From NCBI GenBank assembly GCA_028554795.2, contig CM068839.1:11249220-11313219 (forward strand): DNA of 64,000 nt, given 5' to 3'. Numbering within the stretch: position 1 is the first letter of the stretch; the number at the start of each line of letters is the position of its first letter. Position numbers and translations under genes: made by a program. The notes beneath the pieces were generated by a model that ran no database searches, was not told where the DNA came from, and worked only from the letters and a program-made list of their open reading frames with translations. The DNA is from Sinohyriopsis cumingii. Lineage: Eukaryota > Mollusca > Bivalvia > Unionida > Unionidae. Shown piece after piece: positions 46,008-58,444 of this stretch.

Positions 46008-46790
46008 TCGAGAAGCATGCATTTTCTATCAGGCAGAATCACCAGTACTACTGAATGACAACTGTCAAAGCCCACTAACTGACATGCACTGTCTATCAGG
46101 CAGAATTGCCAGTACTACTAAATGACAACTGTCAAAGACCACTAACTGACAGGCACTGTCTATCAGGCAGAATTGCCAGTACTACTGAATGACAACTGTC
46201 AAAGCCCAATAACTGACAGGCACTGTCTATCAGGCAGAATCACCAGTACTACTGAATGACAACTGTCAAAGCCCACTAACTGACAGGCACTGTCTATCAG
46301 GCAGAATCACCAGTACTACTGAATGACAACTGTCAAAGCCCAATAACTGACAGGCACTGTCTATCAGGCAGAATCACCAGTACTACTGAATAACAACTGT
46401 CAAAGCCCACTATCTGACAGACACTGTCTATCAGGCAGAATTGCCAGTACTACTGAATGACAACTGTCAAAAGCCCAATAACTGACAGGCACTGTCTGTT
46501 AGGCAGAATTGCCAGTACTACTGAATGACAACTGTCAAAGCCCACTATCTGACAGGCAGTCTCTATCAGGCAGAATCGCCAGTACTACTGAATGACAACT
46601 GTCAAAAGCCCAATAACTGACAAGCACTGTCTGTTGGGCAGAATTGCCAGTACTACTGAATGACAACTATCAAAGCCCAATAACTGACAGGCACTGTCTG
46701 TTAGGCAGAATCGCCAGTACTACTGAATGACAACTGTCAAAGCCCAATAACTGACAGGCACTGTCTATCAGGCAGAATCACTAGTATGGC
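46008..46790. repeat. Minisatellite, 67/68-bp unit, about 12 copies
   Basis: The unit contains GGCACTGTCTATCAGGCAGA, CCAGTACTACTGAATGACAA and CTGTCAAAGCCCACTAACTG. Two alternating variants (ATCACCAG/ATTGCCAG; CCCACTA/CCCAATA) are mixed along the array. Degraded units (GGCAGAATTGCCAGTACTAC) extend to about 46,950. Confidence 0.95.
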
Positions 46791-46959
46791 AGAATGGCAT
46801 ATTTTTCAAGGCAGAATAGCCAACATATACTAGAGGCAGAATTGCCAGTACTACTAAATAACAAAATTGTCCAAGCCAAATAGCTGACATGCACAATCTC
46901 CCAGGTAGGCTTGCCATTATGACTGACATAAACTGTTTAGGCAAAATTGCCGCAGTATT

Positions 46960-47253
46960 AAGGCTTAACTTGTTATGTCTGTCAGTTTAGTAGATTGAGG
47001 ATTTTAAGCCCAAACGATGCTGTATGATAGGAAATAACTGGATTAGTATGCAGCAGAGAGCCCCAAGGAATGGACTTGCATTGAAGAAAACATAGGATCA
47101 GTGTTCATATTTGAACAACTTAATTTTGATTGGATGCAGTGGCTTGCCACCTCATCCAGTGAAATTCACAGACCCGAGGCACAGAAATATTTGCTCAATA
47201 TGCCAAGGTGTAGATAGGGTTATTGGAAACTTGGCTAGTGAAGATGCCACAGA
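46960..47253. other. Spacer before the 23-bp array
   Basis: Nothing recognised in this unique-looking stretch. Confidence 0.5.
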
Positions 47254-47885
47254 ATCTGCACGATCACATCGTCAGAATCTAAACAGTCACATCCACAGAA
47301 TCTGCATGATCACATCCACAGAATCTGCATAATGACATCAACAGAATCTGCGTGATCACATCCACAGAATCTGAATGATCACATCCACAGAATCTGCATA
47401 ATGACATCCATAAAATCTGCATGATCACATCCACAGAATCTGAATGATCACATCCACAGAATCTGCATAATGACATCCATAAAATATGCATGATCACATC
47501 CACAGAATCTGCTTAATGACATCCACAGAATCTGCATATTGACATCCATAAAATCTGCATGATCACATCCACAGAATCTGCATGATCACATCCACAGAAT
47601 CTGTATAATGACATCCACAGATTCTGCATGATCACATCCACAGAATCTGCATGACATCCACAGAAGCTGCATGATGACATCCATAAAATCTGCATGATCA
47701 CATCCACAGAATCTGTATGACATCCACAGAATCTGCATAATGACATCCACAGAATCTGCATGATCACATCCACAGATTCTGCATGGTCACATCCATAGAT
47801 TATGCATGATCACATCCACAGATTCTGCATGATCACATCCACAGAATCTGCATAATGACAGCCATAAAATCTGCATGATCACAGC
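47254..47885. repeat. Minisatellite, 23-bp unit, about 27 copies, dimeric pattern
   Basis: The unit is CATCCACAGAATCTGCATGA plus TCA. Alternation between GATCACATCCACAGAATCTG and AATGACATCCATAAAATCTG gives a frequent 46-bp dimer. Cys/Asp/Met-rich open frames on the minus strand are by-products. Confidence 0.95.
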
Positions 47886-47889
47886 TAAG

Positions 47890-48531
47890 AGGAGTACACT
47901 GTAAACTCACCATACACTTAACAAAATTTGTAGATCTACACATGGCCTGATGCGAGCATAGAATTTCAGCATCCAAGCCTAGTACATGTAGGAGCACATG
48001 TAACCCTCCATAAACATTAATGTAGAAAGTAAATTGATACCATCTGCAGTAAATAACGAATAAGAAGGCCTAAGACAACCCACATTGCTAAAGAACTCTA
48101 GATAAATGTGTTACATATATTAGATTTAATTTATATTTGATTTAAGTTGTATTTGATTGTTTGTAGGTTTTGGAATCTTTTTATTTTCTTTAAATGTCAA
48201 TATAATGTAGTTTTGTTTACAAGGAATTTGATATTTTCCAGAAAATTCAGTTTGACCTGAATGTTTCTATAAATACCTAATATTTTTGGCTTAGTTCCTG
48301 GCCTTGATTGAGGGTCAAGTGAACAATTTTTTTCTAAAAGTAAAATGATTGGTTCTTGTCAAGAACATACAGGATCTATATGACTTTCACATGCAAACAG
48401 AATCATGTCATCCTCTTTTTCGCAATTTGGCATTTCTTAAATTGCAAAATACTTAGTATTACTAGTGATGTTTAGAGAGAGAGATCTCAGAGTCCGGGCT
48501 TTTAAACACTTGATGTGAAGTTTTTTTCTTC
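47890..48531. other. Intron, nothing recognised
   Basis: AT-rich sequence up to a solo LTR. Confidence 0.5.
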
Positions 48532-49024
48532 TGTTGTGACCAGCTGTGAAGTTTTGAGTTTTTAAGTTATATGTTAATTTTTCTTCAGATTATTTGGACT
48601 CTAGAAGATTAATTCATTTCTCTGGAAATATTATTATAATCATACAGCACTCTTGAACAAGGACATTTCTTGACAAATTTATTTGTATTTACAAAACCGG
48701 AGGATAAATTATTGTGTTTGTACAAGGAACTGTAGATGTCAACACAGTACAGGCTACAGCATATGTCATTGCCTTCCATCTTGGATTCTTCGTCAGGACT
48801 CAAACTTGGAATCATTAGAACATTTCAATATTAGGACTTCAAAAATTTTGTTCATGGATTATTCTTGTATTACTTTTGGATCTGATTCTGGAAACCTTAA
48901 GTTCTCATATTTTTTCATTTTTACAGTATTCTTCCAGGGAAATAAATTATTTGTTATATTTTTCAAAGCTTGTTATTTTCACTCTTTCTTGTGTTAATGT
49001 TTATTCAAGCTTAAACACGTAACA
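48532..49024 (+). mobile_element. Solo LTR, same family as 21.9-26.6 kb element
   Basis: About 493 bp, from TGTTGTGACCAGCTGTG to AAACACGTAACA (TG...CA ends). It shares TCTGGAAATATTA, TACAGGCTACAGCATATGTC, TTCCATCTTGGATTCTTCGT and GGGAAATAAATTATTTGTTA with other copies. It is closest to the minus-strand solo LTR at 32.6 kb, so both belong to a subfamily distinct from the 21.9/26.1-kb LTRs. No clear target duplication. Confidence 0.8.
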
Positions 49025-49999
49025 ATTGTTTATAGTCCTCATGGGACAAGGACAGTTATCCACTGGGAAAAGACTAATCTGCATCCCATATTGGTATGGA
49101 TCAGACTTTGATACCCTCAGAATTTAAGTACCACTTGACTTATCTCCAGCAATGATGAAGTCATGGATGCTCAAGTCCAGTCACAGATACTGCAAGTACT
49201 CCATATCTATGGTTGATCTAACAGTAAATTTGCCACAGCGTAATAAAGCTAATGAAGATGAGGCATTCAGTATGCCATCATCCAAGAGACCAAAAAATGC
49301 ATTTTTAGGTACAGTTGACATGCGCACCAGTATATCGAAGGTGTATAAGTAAACTTGTGCTTGGATCATTTATTTGAGATTGTTGACATGCCTACATACT
49401 ATTGGAAAATTATTGGGCCATGATTCTTGGAACCAACTGCCTTGGAAAAAAACACACCACTGAAACCAAGAGTTGGAGTTGCATCAGCGAAGACTTCAAA
49501 CTATAGTGCAATGGTAACATTAGAGACAGGGAATAACAAAATTCTATTCCATTGAACCAAAAAGGAACTCCACATCTTTAGATTCAATCTACACACATTA
49601 GCCAATTTCACAAGATGATTAAATCAGTGACAGTTATTGACAAAGTCAAGGGATATGTCACTTGACATGCAAAATGAAATGGCCCAAAAAGACTCAGCAT
49701 TCTCTCTTTGTGTGTGATTGCTGTAAAGTTCCCAAGTTTTCTTTATCATGAGGAGCAATTGTTCTTTTCCTAAGAATAATATTCTTTTCCGTCCTTGTCT
49801 ATCCATTGTAGTCTGTCTATATACTGACATGCCTTGCCGTATTAGATTATTTGCTGTCTGTGGATTTCTATTGCACAGCACTGTATCTTGAACAAAACTG
49901 TGGCAGTGCTGGCATGCAATTTTTTTATAAACAGGATATTTTTGTAGCTTCTAATTCGTTCTGTTCCAATCTCCTTTAATGGTACTGCAGTAAATGGTT
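49025..49999. other. Intron; unrecognised minus-strand open frame at 49,624-49,930
   Basis: On the minus strand, about 100 codons are open: YPVYKKIACQHCHSFVQDTV, then NPQTANNLIRQGMSVYRQ, RKRILFLGKEQLLLMIKKTW. The AC-x2-CH-like start and mixed composition look protein-like. I cannot assign a family. It may be a transposon scrap or retained exon of another gene. Confidence 0.35.
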
Positions 50000-50275
50000 A
50001 CTCTGCATGCAGATTCTTTTTGGTACTCATAAAAGGCAGGACTTCCTATGGTTGCTTTGCATGCAGATTCTTTATGGTACTCATAAAAGGCAGGACTTCC
50101 TATGGTTGCTTTGCATGCAGATTCTTTATGGTACTCATAAAAGGCAGGACTTCCAATGGTTGCTTTGCATGCAGATTCTTTATGGTACTCATAAAAGACA
50201 AGACTTCCTATGATTGCTTTGCATGCAGATTCTTTTATGGTACTCATAAAAGGCAGGACTTCCTATGGTTGTTTG
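50000..50275. repeat. Minisatellite, 54-bp unit, 5 copies
   Basis: The unit contains GCAGGACTTCCTATGGTTGC, TTTGCATGCAGATTCTTTAT and GGTACTCATAAAAG. 54 is a multiple of 3, so open frames appear in three frames (plus and minus). Not coding. Confidence 0.95.
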
Positions 50276-50279
50276 ATAT

Positions 50280-52730
50280 GATTCCAATTCTTGCATTCTT
50301 TGTAGTGATGAAACCCAATATGAACTTGCTGATAGTCAAATTTCTGGAAAGTTTATGGTTGCTGACATGGATCATAGATGAATATTGACTGTGAAACTTC
50401 CACGCTAAATTCTAAACCCTACTGACCTTACAGGATGGATATTTGGTCTTTGAATTCACGAAGCATTATTAATAATGATAAGTTTATGTATTATACCTGC
50501 AATGGTCTCCTTCCGCAATTGTGGGTAGATGGTGTCAGCATCCTGCAACAAAAGAAATAGTTATGCATTTGTAGAAAAAACTAGGACATACATAGAAATG
50601 GTGATTGTAACATCGCCCTCTTAGTAAGAGGGGTGGTTAATTGGATTTGGCTGGTGTTATCTAGGGAATGGCCTCCCTCAATTTTTTAGCCCAGTCAGAG
50701 TGGATAGATAGAATATCAACAGAGAACTCAGTAAGACTATTAGGAAGAAATAATGCAATATGAGCCCCCTTAGACAAGAAAATTTAATCAATAACAATTA
50801 ATAGCAGCAACTCCAATTCAATCTAAGTTATGTCAACAGAATTTAATAGCAGTATCTAATTTGGATTTATTTCATCATAATAATGAGTGGTGAAAAGAGC
50901 ACAATGTCCATGACTGATTGCATCACCTTCCTCTCATGACCCTTGTATCATGTCTTCCTATTCTGAATGCTTCATCTATTCCTGGACCTCCTAGTCCTTT
51001 ATTCTGAATACATCATCTATTTCCAGACTTATGACTTCCATCTTTGGACTGTCCTGTCTCTTCCAGAAAGCTGTTTCCTTCAAGGACAAAATTACCCCAT
51101 AATCTCTATATGTGCCACTTTCTACACCTACATAAAATCCCTCACTTGCGTTACTCAGAAGTGTACTAGCTATCCACACTGCAAAAATTCTGAACTAATC
51201 TGATATAACATCTCCCCTGCTTCACAGCAATCGGCCATAATTAACACATTAGCGGTATATCTAACGTTACCGTATCTCTTTACCTACACTACCACATGCT
51301 CGATTACTATTGCATAAAACTCACAAAATTCTAGCTCACAGCAAGCCCTAACTTACAAGATCTCTAAAACATTATAAAATCAGATATAACATGCAATTAT
51401 CATTAACTCACGATAATCAGTATCGTCCTACAGACAAAGAAATTATTTCATATAACCCTATGAAATCCTACACATATGAAAACTTGCAATCATCAGTTCT
51501 ATCAATGAATTAGTAACTGTAAAATTAAAGAGATAAATTGCATAACAACTCTAGCATCAACAGATTTCCATAAAATTGAATAAACAATATATAATATGGA
51601 TCCTAGTCATGTCAAACACATTTGCACAAAACAAATCAAAAATAGAAAATTACTTGAAATATTAAAATTGCATACCTTAATGCTGTTCTCTCTCAGAAAT
51701 TGTGCATCCTAGCACTAAAACCTGTCTTTCTTACAAGACAGCCACCTGGTCCCCTTTTCTTGTTTAACAAGGAAAGCACTATTTCTTTTTAGGCTTCCAT
51801 GGAGCCAAACTTCTCCTCTCTCACGATTTGGACTAAAGAATTTTGACCTAGGTCATCACTTTCAATTCATATTGCTTCCAAAGTGTACGCCTCAATTTAG
51901 TCTGACCAATGGTAAGCAGCAGTCGCTGAATTATCCTAAGATTTCTTTCATCAGATATTGGACAGCTTAGAATCTCTGAACTACGTTGCATATCAATTTC
52001 CCTTTGAAAACATTAATTTCACATGGGTTCCTAACAAACGGGTATGGTTGGTAGCTCAAATGTTTACTTTCTCAGGATAGCGTTGCTATGCCCTGATCAA
52101 ATCTCAATGAGTCATAGAAGTTAGCCTTTAAAGTTTAACACTGATGGGGTGGGGAAATAAAGAAGAAAGGTTGAAGTGACCTTTCACAAAGACCTTTCTG
52201 ACTTAAATGTGATAAAATTTTAATGCTCAATGCATTCAACTTTAAGGTTAAATTCAACACTTTACAGTGATGTTGGTTCTGGATTCGTTAACCAAAATGG
52301 CTGTTTGTGAGAGTGTGCAACTATCATTCAGTACCAACATTTAACTTGGCTTGCATTTGGATCACTGATCCTTAAAAGAGGGGGCACAGCTTCCAATAAT
52401 ATGGTATCCTTTTACTGTACATAGTGTTCTTGGTGTTGCTGAATTTATATAAATATATATACATTCGATTTGATTGACAACATAGTCTCTAGGTGGGTAG
52501 AGGTGCAATATAAAATTTTGTCCATTTTTTTAAATATATTGTTCACAAATCAGACCATGCTTACATTCTTGGCTTATTATCTGCCAGCCATATGACTGTA
52601 CAGACAGTAGTTCCAGAGTAATCCCCAAAAAGCATTGTAAATTCAAAATGACACAAATTAAATCCAGCAAGACTGAAATTAAGTGTAATTCCATTACTAA
52701 GGTCAAGTCATGTTTTTTATATATTTTTAG
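50280..52730. other. Large intronic stretch without recognised genes
   Basis: About 2.4 kb. A block starting TGTAACATCGCCCTCTTAG at 50,609 looks like the 5' end of an LTR (TGTAACATCGCCC), but no matching right end or second copy is visible. Open frames at 50,967-51,203 have no recognisable domain. The rest is AT-rich. Confidence 0.45.
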
Positions 52731-52761
52731 CTCAACTGCTTATAGACCAGAAGATATTATG

Positions 52762-52832
52762 GGATAATCCATTGTCTGTCACTTTGGGATAATCCATTGT
52801 CTGTCATTATGGGATAATCCATTGTCTGTCAT
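52762..52832. repeat. Short tandem repeat, about 25-bp unit, 3 copies
   Basis: Three copies of TGGGATAATCCATTGTCTGT. It follows TTTAGCTCAACTG at 52,727, similar to the start of the dispersed repeat at 1,558. Confidence 0.85.
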
Positions 52833-52849
52833 CCATCTGATTGTTAGCA

Positions 52850-53270
52850 TAAGTTTGTTATCTCCTCCTTAATTTCTTAGAGGATTGCCATGAAGCTGCA
52901 CACACATATTCATCCATCAGCGACATGGTCCTAAATGAAAATGGTGTCATGTAGACATCCAATTTGATCACCACAATGGCCATCTTGAAAATAGTATTAT
53001 TGCTTTGAATGGATAGTCATATCAACATTGGATTTTCACAGAAAAGACTTCTAATGCTCTCTGGGTGGTCCTAAATGAAAATAGGATTATTGCTATGAAT
53101 GGATAGTCAATGGATAGTCAAATCAACATTGGATTTTCACAGAAAAGACTTCTAATGCTATCTACTTGGTCCTAAATGAAAATGGTACTGATCTGATGTC
53201 CAGTATGGCCACTACAGTGGCCGGCTTGAAAATCTTATCATTTCTCCAGAACAAAACGTAATGTTTCCAT
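52850..53270. repeat. Degenerate dispersed repeat, about 115-190-bp units
   Basis: Diverged units with GGTCCTAAATGAAAAT, GGCCATCTTGAAAAT, ATGAATGGATAGTCA and TTGGATTTTCACAGAAAAGA. The same family appears at 60,860-61,240 (GCCATCTTGAAAATCTTATT, TTTTCACTAA.AGA). Confidence 0.65.
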
Positions 53271-53274
53271 CAGT

Positions 53275-53788
53275 TTTTCACCAGAAGACTTCTTATAATG
53301 TCTACTTGGTTCTACTTGAAAATGGTGCTTTTCTGGTGCCCACTTTTGTCCCTACAATTTCAAAATTTTTATCAGTAGTTTGGCTTCTGAACAAATGTAC
53401 TTTTTATGACAGAAATGTTATGTGTTTTAAGGGAATTAAAAAGAAAACAAATGCATTTTTGCTCTAATATCTATTGTCAGTTATGACACTGAAATTCAGA
53501 CTCTTCTACATATTGTAAACTTTTCTGTCCTGGAGGGGTTGGGGCCATGATAAGAGTGACAATGTATTTTGACTTCATATGCTGGCATGAAAATTTATCT
53601 GCAGCCTCAGAGCCTGGAAACAACATTAACCAGTTTAGTAAAGTGATATGCAGCAGGAAATGATCAATTGTGATCTGCCTCAAATTTTGCAAATAGAGTC
53701 TATGCAAGTTCTACTTTATTCACTTTTGAATGAATCCTAAACAAGGCCTTCAGAATGAGTGTCTTACAGAAGAATCATTGTTTTTGTT
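53275..53788. other. Intron, nothing recognised
   Basis: No supported feature. Confidence 0.5.
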
Positions 53789-53925
53789 CATTGGTGTCTG
53801 CATATGTCTGGTGATATCATGTCAATGGTGTCTGCATATGTCTGGTGATATCATGTCAATGGTGTTTGCATGTGTCTGGTGATATCATTTCAATTGTGTC
53901 TGCATATGTCTGGTAATATCATTTT
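53789..53925. repeat. Short tandem repeat, 34-bp unit, 4 copies
   Basis: Unit TGGTGTCTGCATATGTCTGG then TGATATCATGTCAA. Confidence 0.9.
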
Positions 53926-53929
53926 ATCC

Positions 53930-54718
53930 ACTTTGTACAAAACAGACTCAGGGCATTTGCTATTTGCCTACACACACCTAAACTCTAATTTGCAAACATT
54001 GCTGAACTTCTTGAAATATTCTTAGCTACTGTTTTTTTATTAGTGATATCAGGCACATGTTGCATCATTTTAATATTAATTGACCAAAAATAGTTTGAAG
54101 CTTTCCTTAAATATCCCTCTTTAAAAAGTTAAAATATCTAAGTGTTTCTGTGCTGCCAAAAAATATTTGTTATATGCATTTCTTTTTTATCTCACCTGTG
54201 CCAGAGTTGGCCAGTTTTTAATCAAAGATTCAAAGCTATCATGGGCTATCTTCGATCCTTTCACAATTTATAACACCTTGAAATGCATTCTACCTTTGGC
54301 TTTAAAATCCTAAAATTACAACTATAGGGTAATGAATACAAGTTCATTGTGTACACATCACTGCCTTTGTTTAATAATATTCCTCATCCGATTACACAGC
54401 AGACATCATCAGACTAGTGGAATAGTTCCCAGTCCCAAGTAGACTGGTTCTGGCTGGTTTCTATAATGTGTGGATATAACATGTAAAAATTCAGATGTAT
54501 GGGTTCTTCTTTCAGTATAAAAAAAGTCTTTTGATTTTCAAAGGCAGCAGATTTAAAATATAAAATAGTATATGCAGTATACTGCCTTTTTGTACTACCA
54601 CCAGTAGAATCACATGTATGAGAATGTAGCAAAATGGGAATGACAACATGGTTCTTATGATGAGATGGTCACATTATGGAGTTGGTTGGTTTACTGTATT
54701 TTCAACATGTCTTTGCAG
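53930..54718. other. Intron leading to the acceptor of exon d
   Basis: AT-rich, no feature until the acceptor ATGTCTTTGCAG at 54,707-54,718. Confidence 0.55.
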
Positions 54719-54803
54719 GGTTGATGAACTGAGCAAGAGATATTCAGAACTGGAAGATGAGTTTAGGATGGCTCTGCAGATTGAGGCAAATAGATTTAAG
54801 GAG
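54719..54803 (+). CDS. LRRCC1: LRRCC1-like coiled-coil protein, internal exon d
   Basis: An 85-nt exon. The first base completes the Lys codon split from exon c, then 28 codons end in phase 0. Acceptor TCTTTGCAG, donor GAG|GTAAGA. The translation includes VDELSKRYSELEDEF and ALQIEANRFKE. The LEDEFR-x-AL-x-IEA-x-RF pattern is what I recall in vertebrate LRRCC1 and is the strongest evidence for the gene call. The last six exon bases and donor are the first part of a 49-bp tandem repeat that copies the splice donor seven more times downstream. Confidence 0.82.
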
Positions 54804-55195
54804 GTAAGATTCTTTCATAGTCTACAGGACCATAATATGCCTATGTAAGGAGGTAAGATTCTTTGATAGTGTACAGGACCATAATATACCTACGTAAGGA
54901 GGTAAGATTCTTTGATAGTCTACAGGACCATAATATACCTATGTAAGGAGGTAAGATTCTTTGATTGTCTACAGGACCATAATATACCTATGTAAAGAGG
55001 TAAGATTCTTTGATAGTGTACAGGACCATAATATACCTACGTAAGGAGGTAAGATTCTTTGATAGTGTACAGGACCATAATATACCTACGTAAGGAGGTA
55101 AGATTCTTTGATAGTGTACAGGACCATAATATACCTATGTAAGGAGGTAAGATTCTTTGATAGTCTACAGGACCATAATATACCTACATAAGGAG
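54798..55195 (+). repeat. 49-bp tandem array that duplicates the exon d splice donor (8 units)
   Basis: Eight near-identical 49-bp units start at 54,798, the last six bases of exon d (AAGGAG), and a ninth partial AAGGAG ends the array at 55,195. Each unit contains AAGGAGGTAAGATTCTTT, so the exon/intron junction AAGGAG|GTAAGA exists eight times in a row (fifth copy AAAGAG). The rest of each unit has CTACAGGACCATAATATACC. Extending exon d to any later donor runs into TAA at 54,846-54,848, after 14 codons. Confidence 0.97.
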
Positions 55196-55234
55196 CATAT
55201 TATGATGTCCATCCACCTGTTCTGTACAAAAACT

Positions 55235-55995
55235 CAATTTGTCCACCATCTACAGTTTCCGGACATTTTGGATGTTTGCCCTTGGGCTAAGAAAGAACCC
55301 TATTGAGTAAGTGGGAAAATGTAAATGGTTATGGTCACCTTAAAAGAAGAAAAATGGTTTCTTTCACATTAACTCAAATTTTATTTATCATTTACAATTA
55401 TGCATCTATGGAGATGATTTGCACTTTGGGTAAGAAATAATTCTACCAATTTTGGGGTCAAAAGGTCAGGGTTACTGACTGGAAGGAAACAAATGGTTTA
55501 TGTACAATAACTCAATTCTCCACTAGCTATAGTTACCAGAGTCAGTGGATGACCCATGCTTTGGGTAATCAATAACCCTTTCAATGTCAAATGCCTCAAG
55601 CCCAAGGTCATCATGACCAAGAATAAAAATGTTTTCAGCACAATAACATTGCTTCTACATAATGTACATTATGGATGGCTTACACTTTAGGGTAGAAATA
55701 AGCTTATCATTTTTGGCATCGGTGTAATTTTCACTGTAGGGATGACTGTCACTTTGGGTATTTTTGGTATCAGTTTTAGGGTCAAAAGATCAAAGATCAA
55801 ACTTGAATTTAGTGAAAAAGTAAAACATGGCTTCTGTACATAAAATTAACTTATCAACAATATACTTTCACCAAAGTTTTGGATTACATACACCTTAGGT
55901 TGGAAAGGAACCTACTGATTTGGAGGTCAAAAGGTCATGTCTTACGGTCACTGACTGAAAAAAGAAAATTTGTTTTTTGATTATATGGTTAGTAC
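55235..55995. repeat. Degenerate dispersed repeat, third cluster
   Basis: About six diverged units with GGTCAAAAGGTCAGGG, TTTGGGTAAGAAATAATTCT and AAAAGAAGAAAAATGGTTTC, as in 570-1,165. Confidence 0.6.
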
Positions 55996-56430
55996 TAGAG
56001 TAAGTTCACTTACCTAACTTTGGATGACTTGCACTTAGGGTTTTAATGAATGGTAGATCCAGAAATATTGAGAAGGGGGCTTAAACAACTAAACAAAAGG
56101 TCTGTGGGATGAAACCCACAGAGGTTCCAGAAGCTCCTGCATTTTCATCTTTTCCAGGGCATATTTTTAACTGACTATAAAGAAAACTTATTGCAGGAAA
56201 TATACCACTTTTTAACAGTTATTTTTAGAGAGAAGGGGCTTACATATAGGTTGAGCCCCACCCTTGGAAATACCCCTAAAGCCTAAATATTCTGGGGTCT
56301 AAATTCAGCTATCATGGTCATTGTATGTCTAAGAAAATAATGGTTCTGCACCGTTAAGTTTAAATTAACAACCAGATATTGGTTGGTGATATTTAGAATT
56401 AACCATGCCCAATACAGCGGACATAAAGGA
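55996..56430. other. Intron, nothing recognised
   Basis: No supported feature. Confidence 0.5.
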
Positions 56431-56431
56431 C

Positions 56432-58378
56432 TATTAGACATGTAGCTGGTGTACAATAAACTGTTGACAGTACTCTTAATACAGTAGTCCTCTATTAGAC
56501 ATGAAGCTGGTGTACATTAAACTGTTGACAGTACTCTTAATACAGTAGTCCTAAATTAGATGTGTAGCTGGTGTACATTAAACTGTTGACAGTACTCTTA
56601 ATACAGTAGTCCTCTATTAGATGTGTAGCTGGTGTACAGTAAACTGTTGACAGTACTCTTAATACAGTAGTCCTCTATTAGACAATATAGCTGGTTTGCA
56701 TTAAACTGTTGACAGTACTCTTCATACAATAGTCCTCTATTAGATGTGTAGCTGGTGTACATTAAACTGTGGACTATTGTTAGTACAGTAGTCCTCTATT
56801 AGACGTGTAGCTGGTGTACATTAAACTGTTGACAGTACTCTTAATACAGTAGTCCTGTATTAGACGTGTAGCTGGTGTACATTAAACTGTTGACAGTACT
56901 CTTAATACAGTAGTCCTCTATTGGAAGTGAAGCTGGTGTACATTAAACTGTTGACAGTACTCTTAATACAGTAGTCCTCTATTAGACAATATAGCTGGTT
57001 TGCATTAAACTGTTGACAGTACTCTTCATACAGTAGTCCTCTATTAGATGTGTAGCTGGTGTACATTAAACTGTTGACTACTGTTAATACAGTAGTCCTC
57101 TATTAGATGTGTAGCTGGTGTACATTAAACTGTTGACAGTACTCTTAATACAGTAGTCCTCTATTAGACATGAAGCTGGTGTACATTAAACTGTTCACAG
57201 TACTCTTAATACAGTAGTCCTCAATTAGATGTGTAGCTGGTGTACATTAAACTGTTGACAGTACTCTTAATACAGTAGTCCTCTATTAGATGTGTAGCTG
57301 GTGTACAGTAAACTGTTGACAGTACTCTTAATACAGTAGTCCTCTATTAGACAATATAGCTGGTTTGCATTAAACTGTTGACAGTACTCTTCATACAATA
57401 GTCCTCTATTAGATGTGTAGCTGGTGTACATTAAACTGTGGACTACTGTTAGTACAGTAGTCCTCTATTAGACGTGTAGCTGGTGTACATTAAACTGTTG
57501 ACAGTACTCTTAATACAGTAGTCCTGTATTAGACGTGTAGCTGGTGTACATTAAACTGTTGACAGTACTCTTAATACAGTAGTCCTCTATTAGAAGTGAA
57601 GCTGGTGTACATTAAACTGTTGACAGTACTCTTAATACAGTAGTCCTCTATTAGACAATATAGCTGGTTTGCATTAAACTGTTGACAGTACTCTTCATAC
57701 AGTAGTCCTCTATTAGATGTGTAGCTGGTGTACATTAAACTGTTGACTACTGTTAATACAGTAGTCCTCTATTAGATGTGTAGCTGGTGTACATTAAACT
57801 GTTGACAGTACTCTTAATACAGTAGTCCTCTATTAGACATGAAGCTGGTGTACATTAAACTGTTGACAGTACTCTTAATACAGTAGTCCTCTATTAGATG
57901 TGTAGCTTGTGTACATTAAACTGTTGATTTTACTCTTCATACAGCAGTACTCTATTAGCTGCGTAGCTGGTGTACAGTAAACTGTTGACAGTACTCTTAA
58001 TACAGTAGTCCTCTATTAGACAGTCTAGCTGGTTTGCATTAAACTGTTGACAGTACTCTTCATACAGTAGTACTCTATTAGATGTGTAGCTGGTGTACAG
58101 TAAACTGTTGACAGTACTCTTAATACAGTAGTCCTCTATTAGACAGTATAGCTGGTGTACATTAAACTGTAGACAGTACTCTTAATACAGTAGTCCTCTA
58201 TTAAACGTGTAGCTGGTGTACATTAAACTGTTGACAGTACTCTTAATACAGTAGTCCTCTATTAGACCTTTAGCTGGTGTACATTAAACTGTTGACAGTA
58301 CTCTTAATACAGTAATGCTGTATTAGACGTGTAGCTGGTGTACATTAAACTGTTGACAGTACTCTTAATACAGTAAGA
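56432..58378. repeat. Minisatellite, about 61-bp unit, about 32 copies, with a 669-bp higher-order repeat
   Basis: The unit contains GTACATTAAACTGTTGACAG, TACTCTTAATACAGTAGTCC and TCTATTAGATGTGTAGCTGG. Variant units (GGTGTACAGTAAACTG; ACAATATAGCTGGTTTGCAT; TGTGGACTACTGTTAGTACA) recur in the same order, for example GGTGTACAGT at 56,631 and 57,300 (669 bp, eleven units). A block of about eleven units was thus duplicated as a whole. Confidence 0.96.
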
Positions 58379-58444
58379 CTTTGATAGCTTGGAACACATA
58401 AATTGATTCAGATTACTAGCTCAGTGATGTTAAACATAGATTAC

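Noticed and set aside
47279..47773. Cys-rich (CGCDH-type) minus-strand frames resembling zinc fingers
   Set aside because: They are translations of the 23-bp satellite, with no real finger spacing conserved independently of the repeat.
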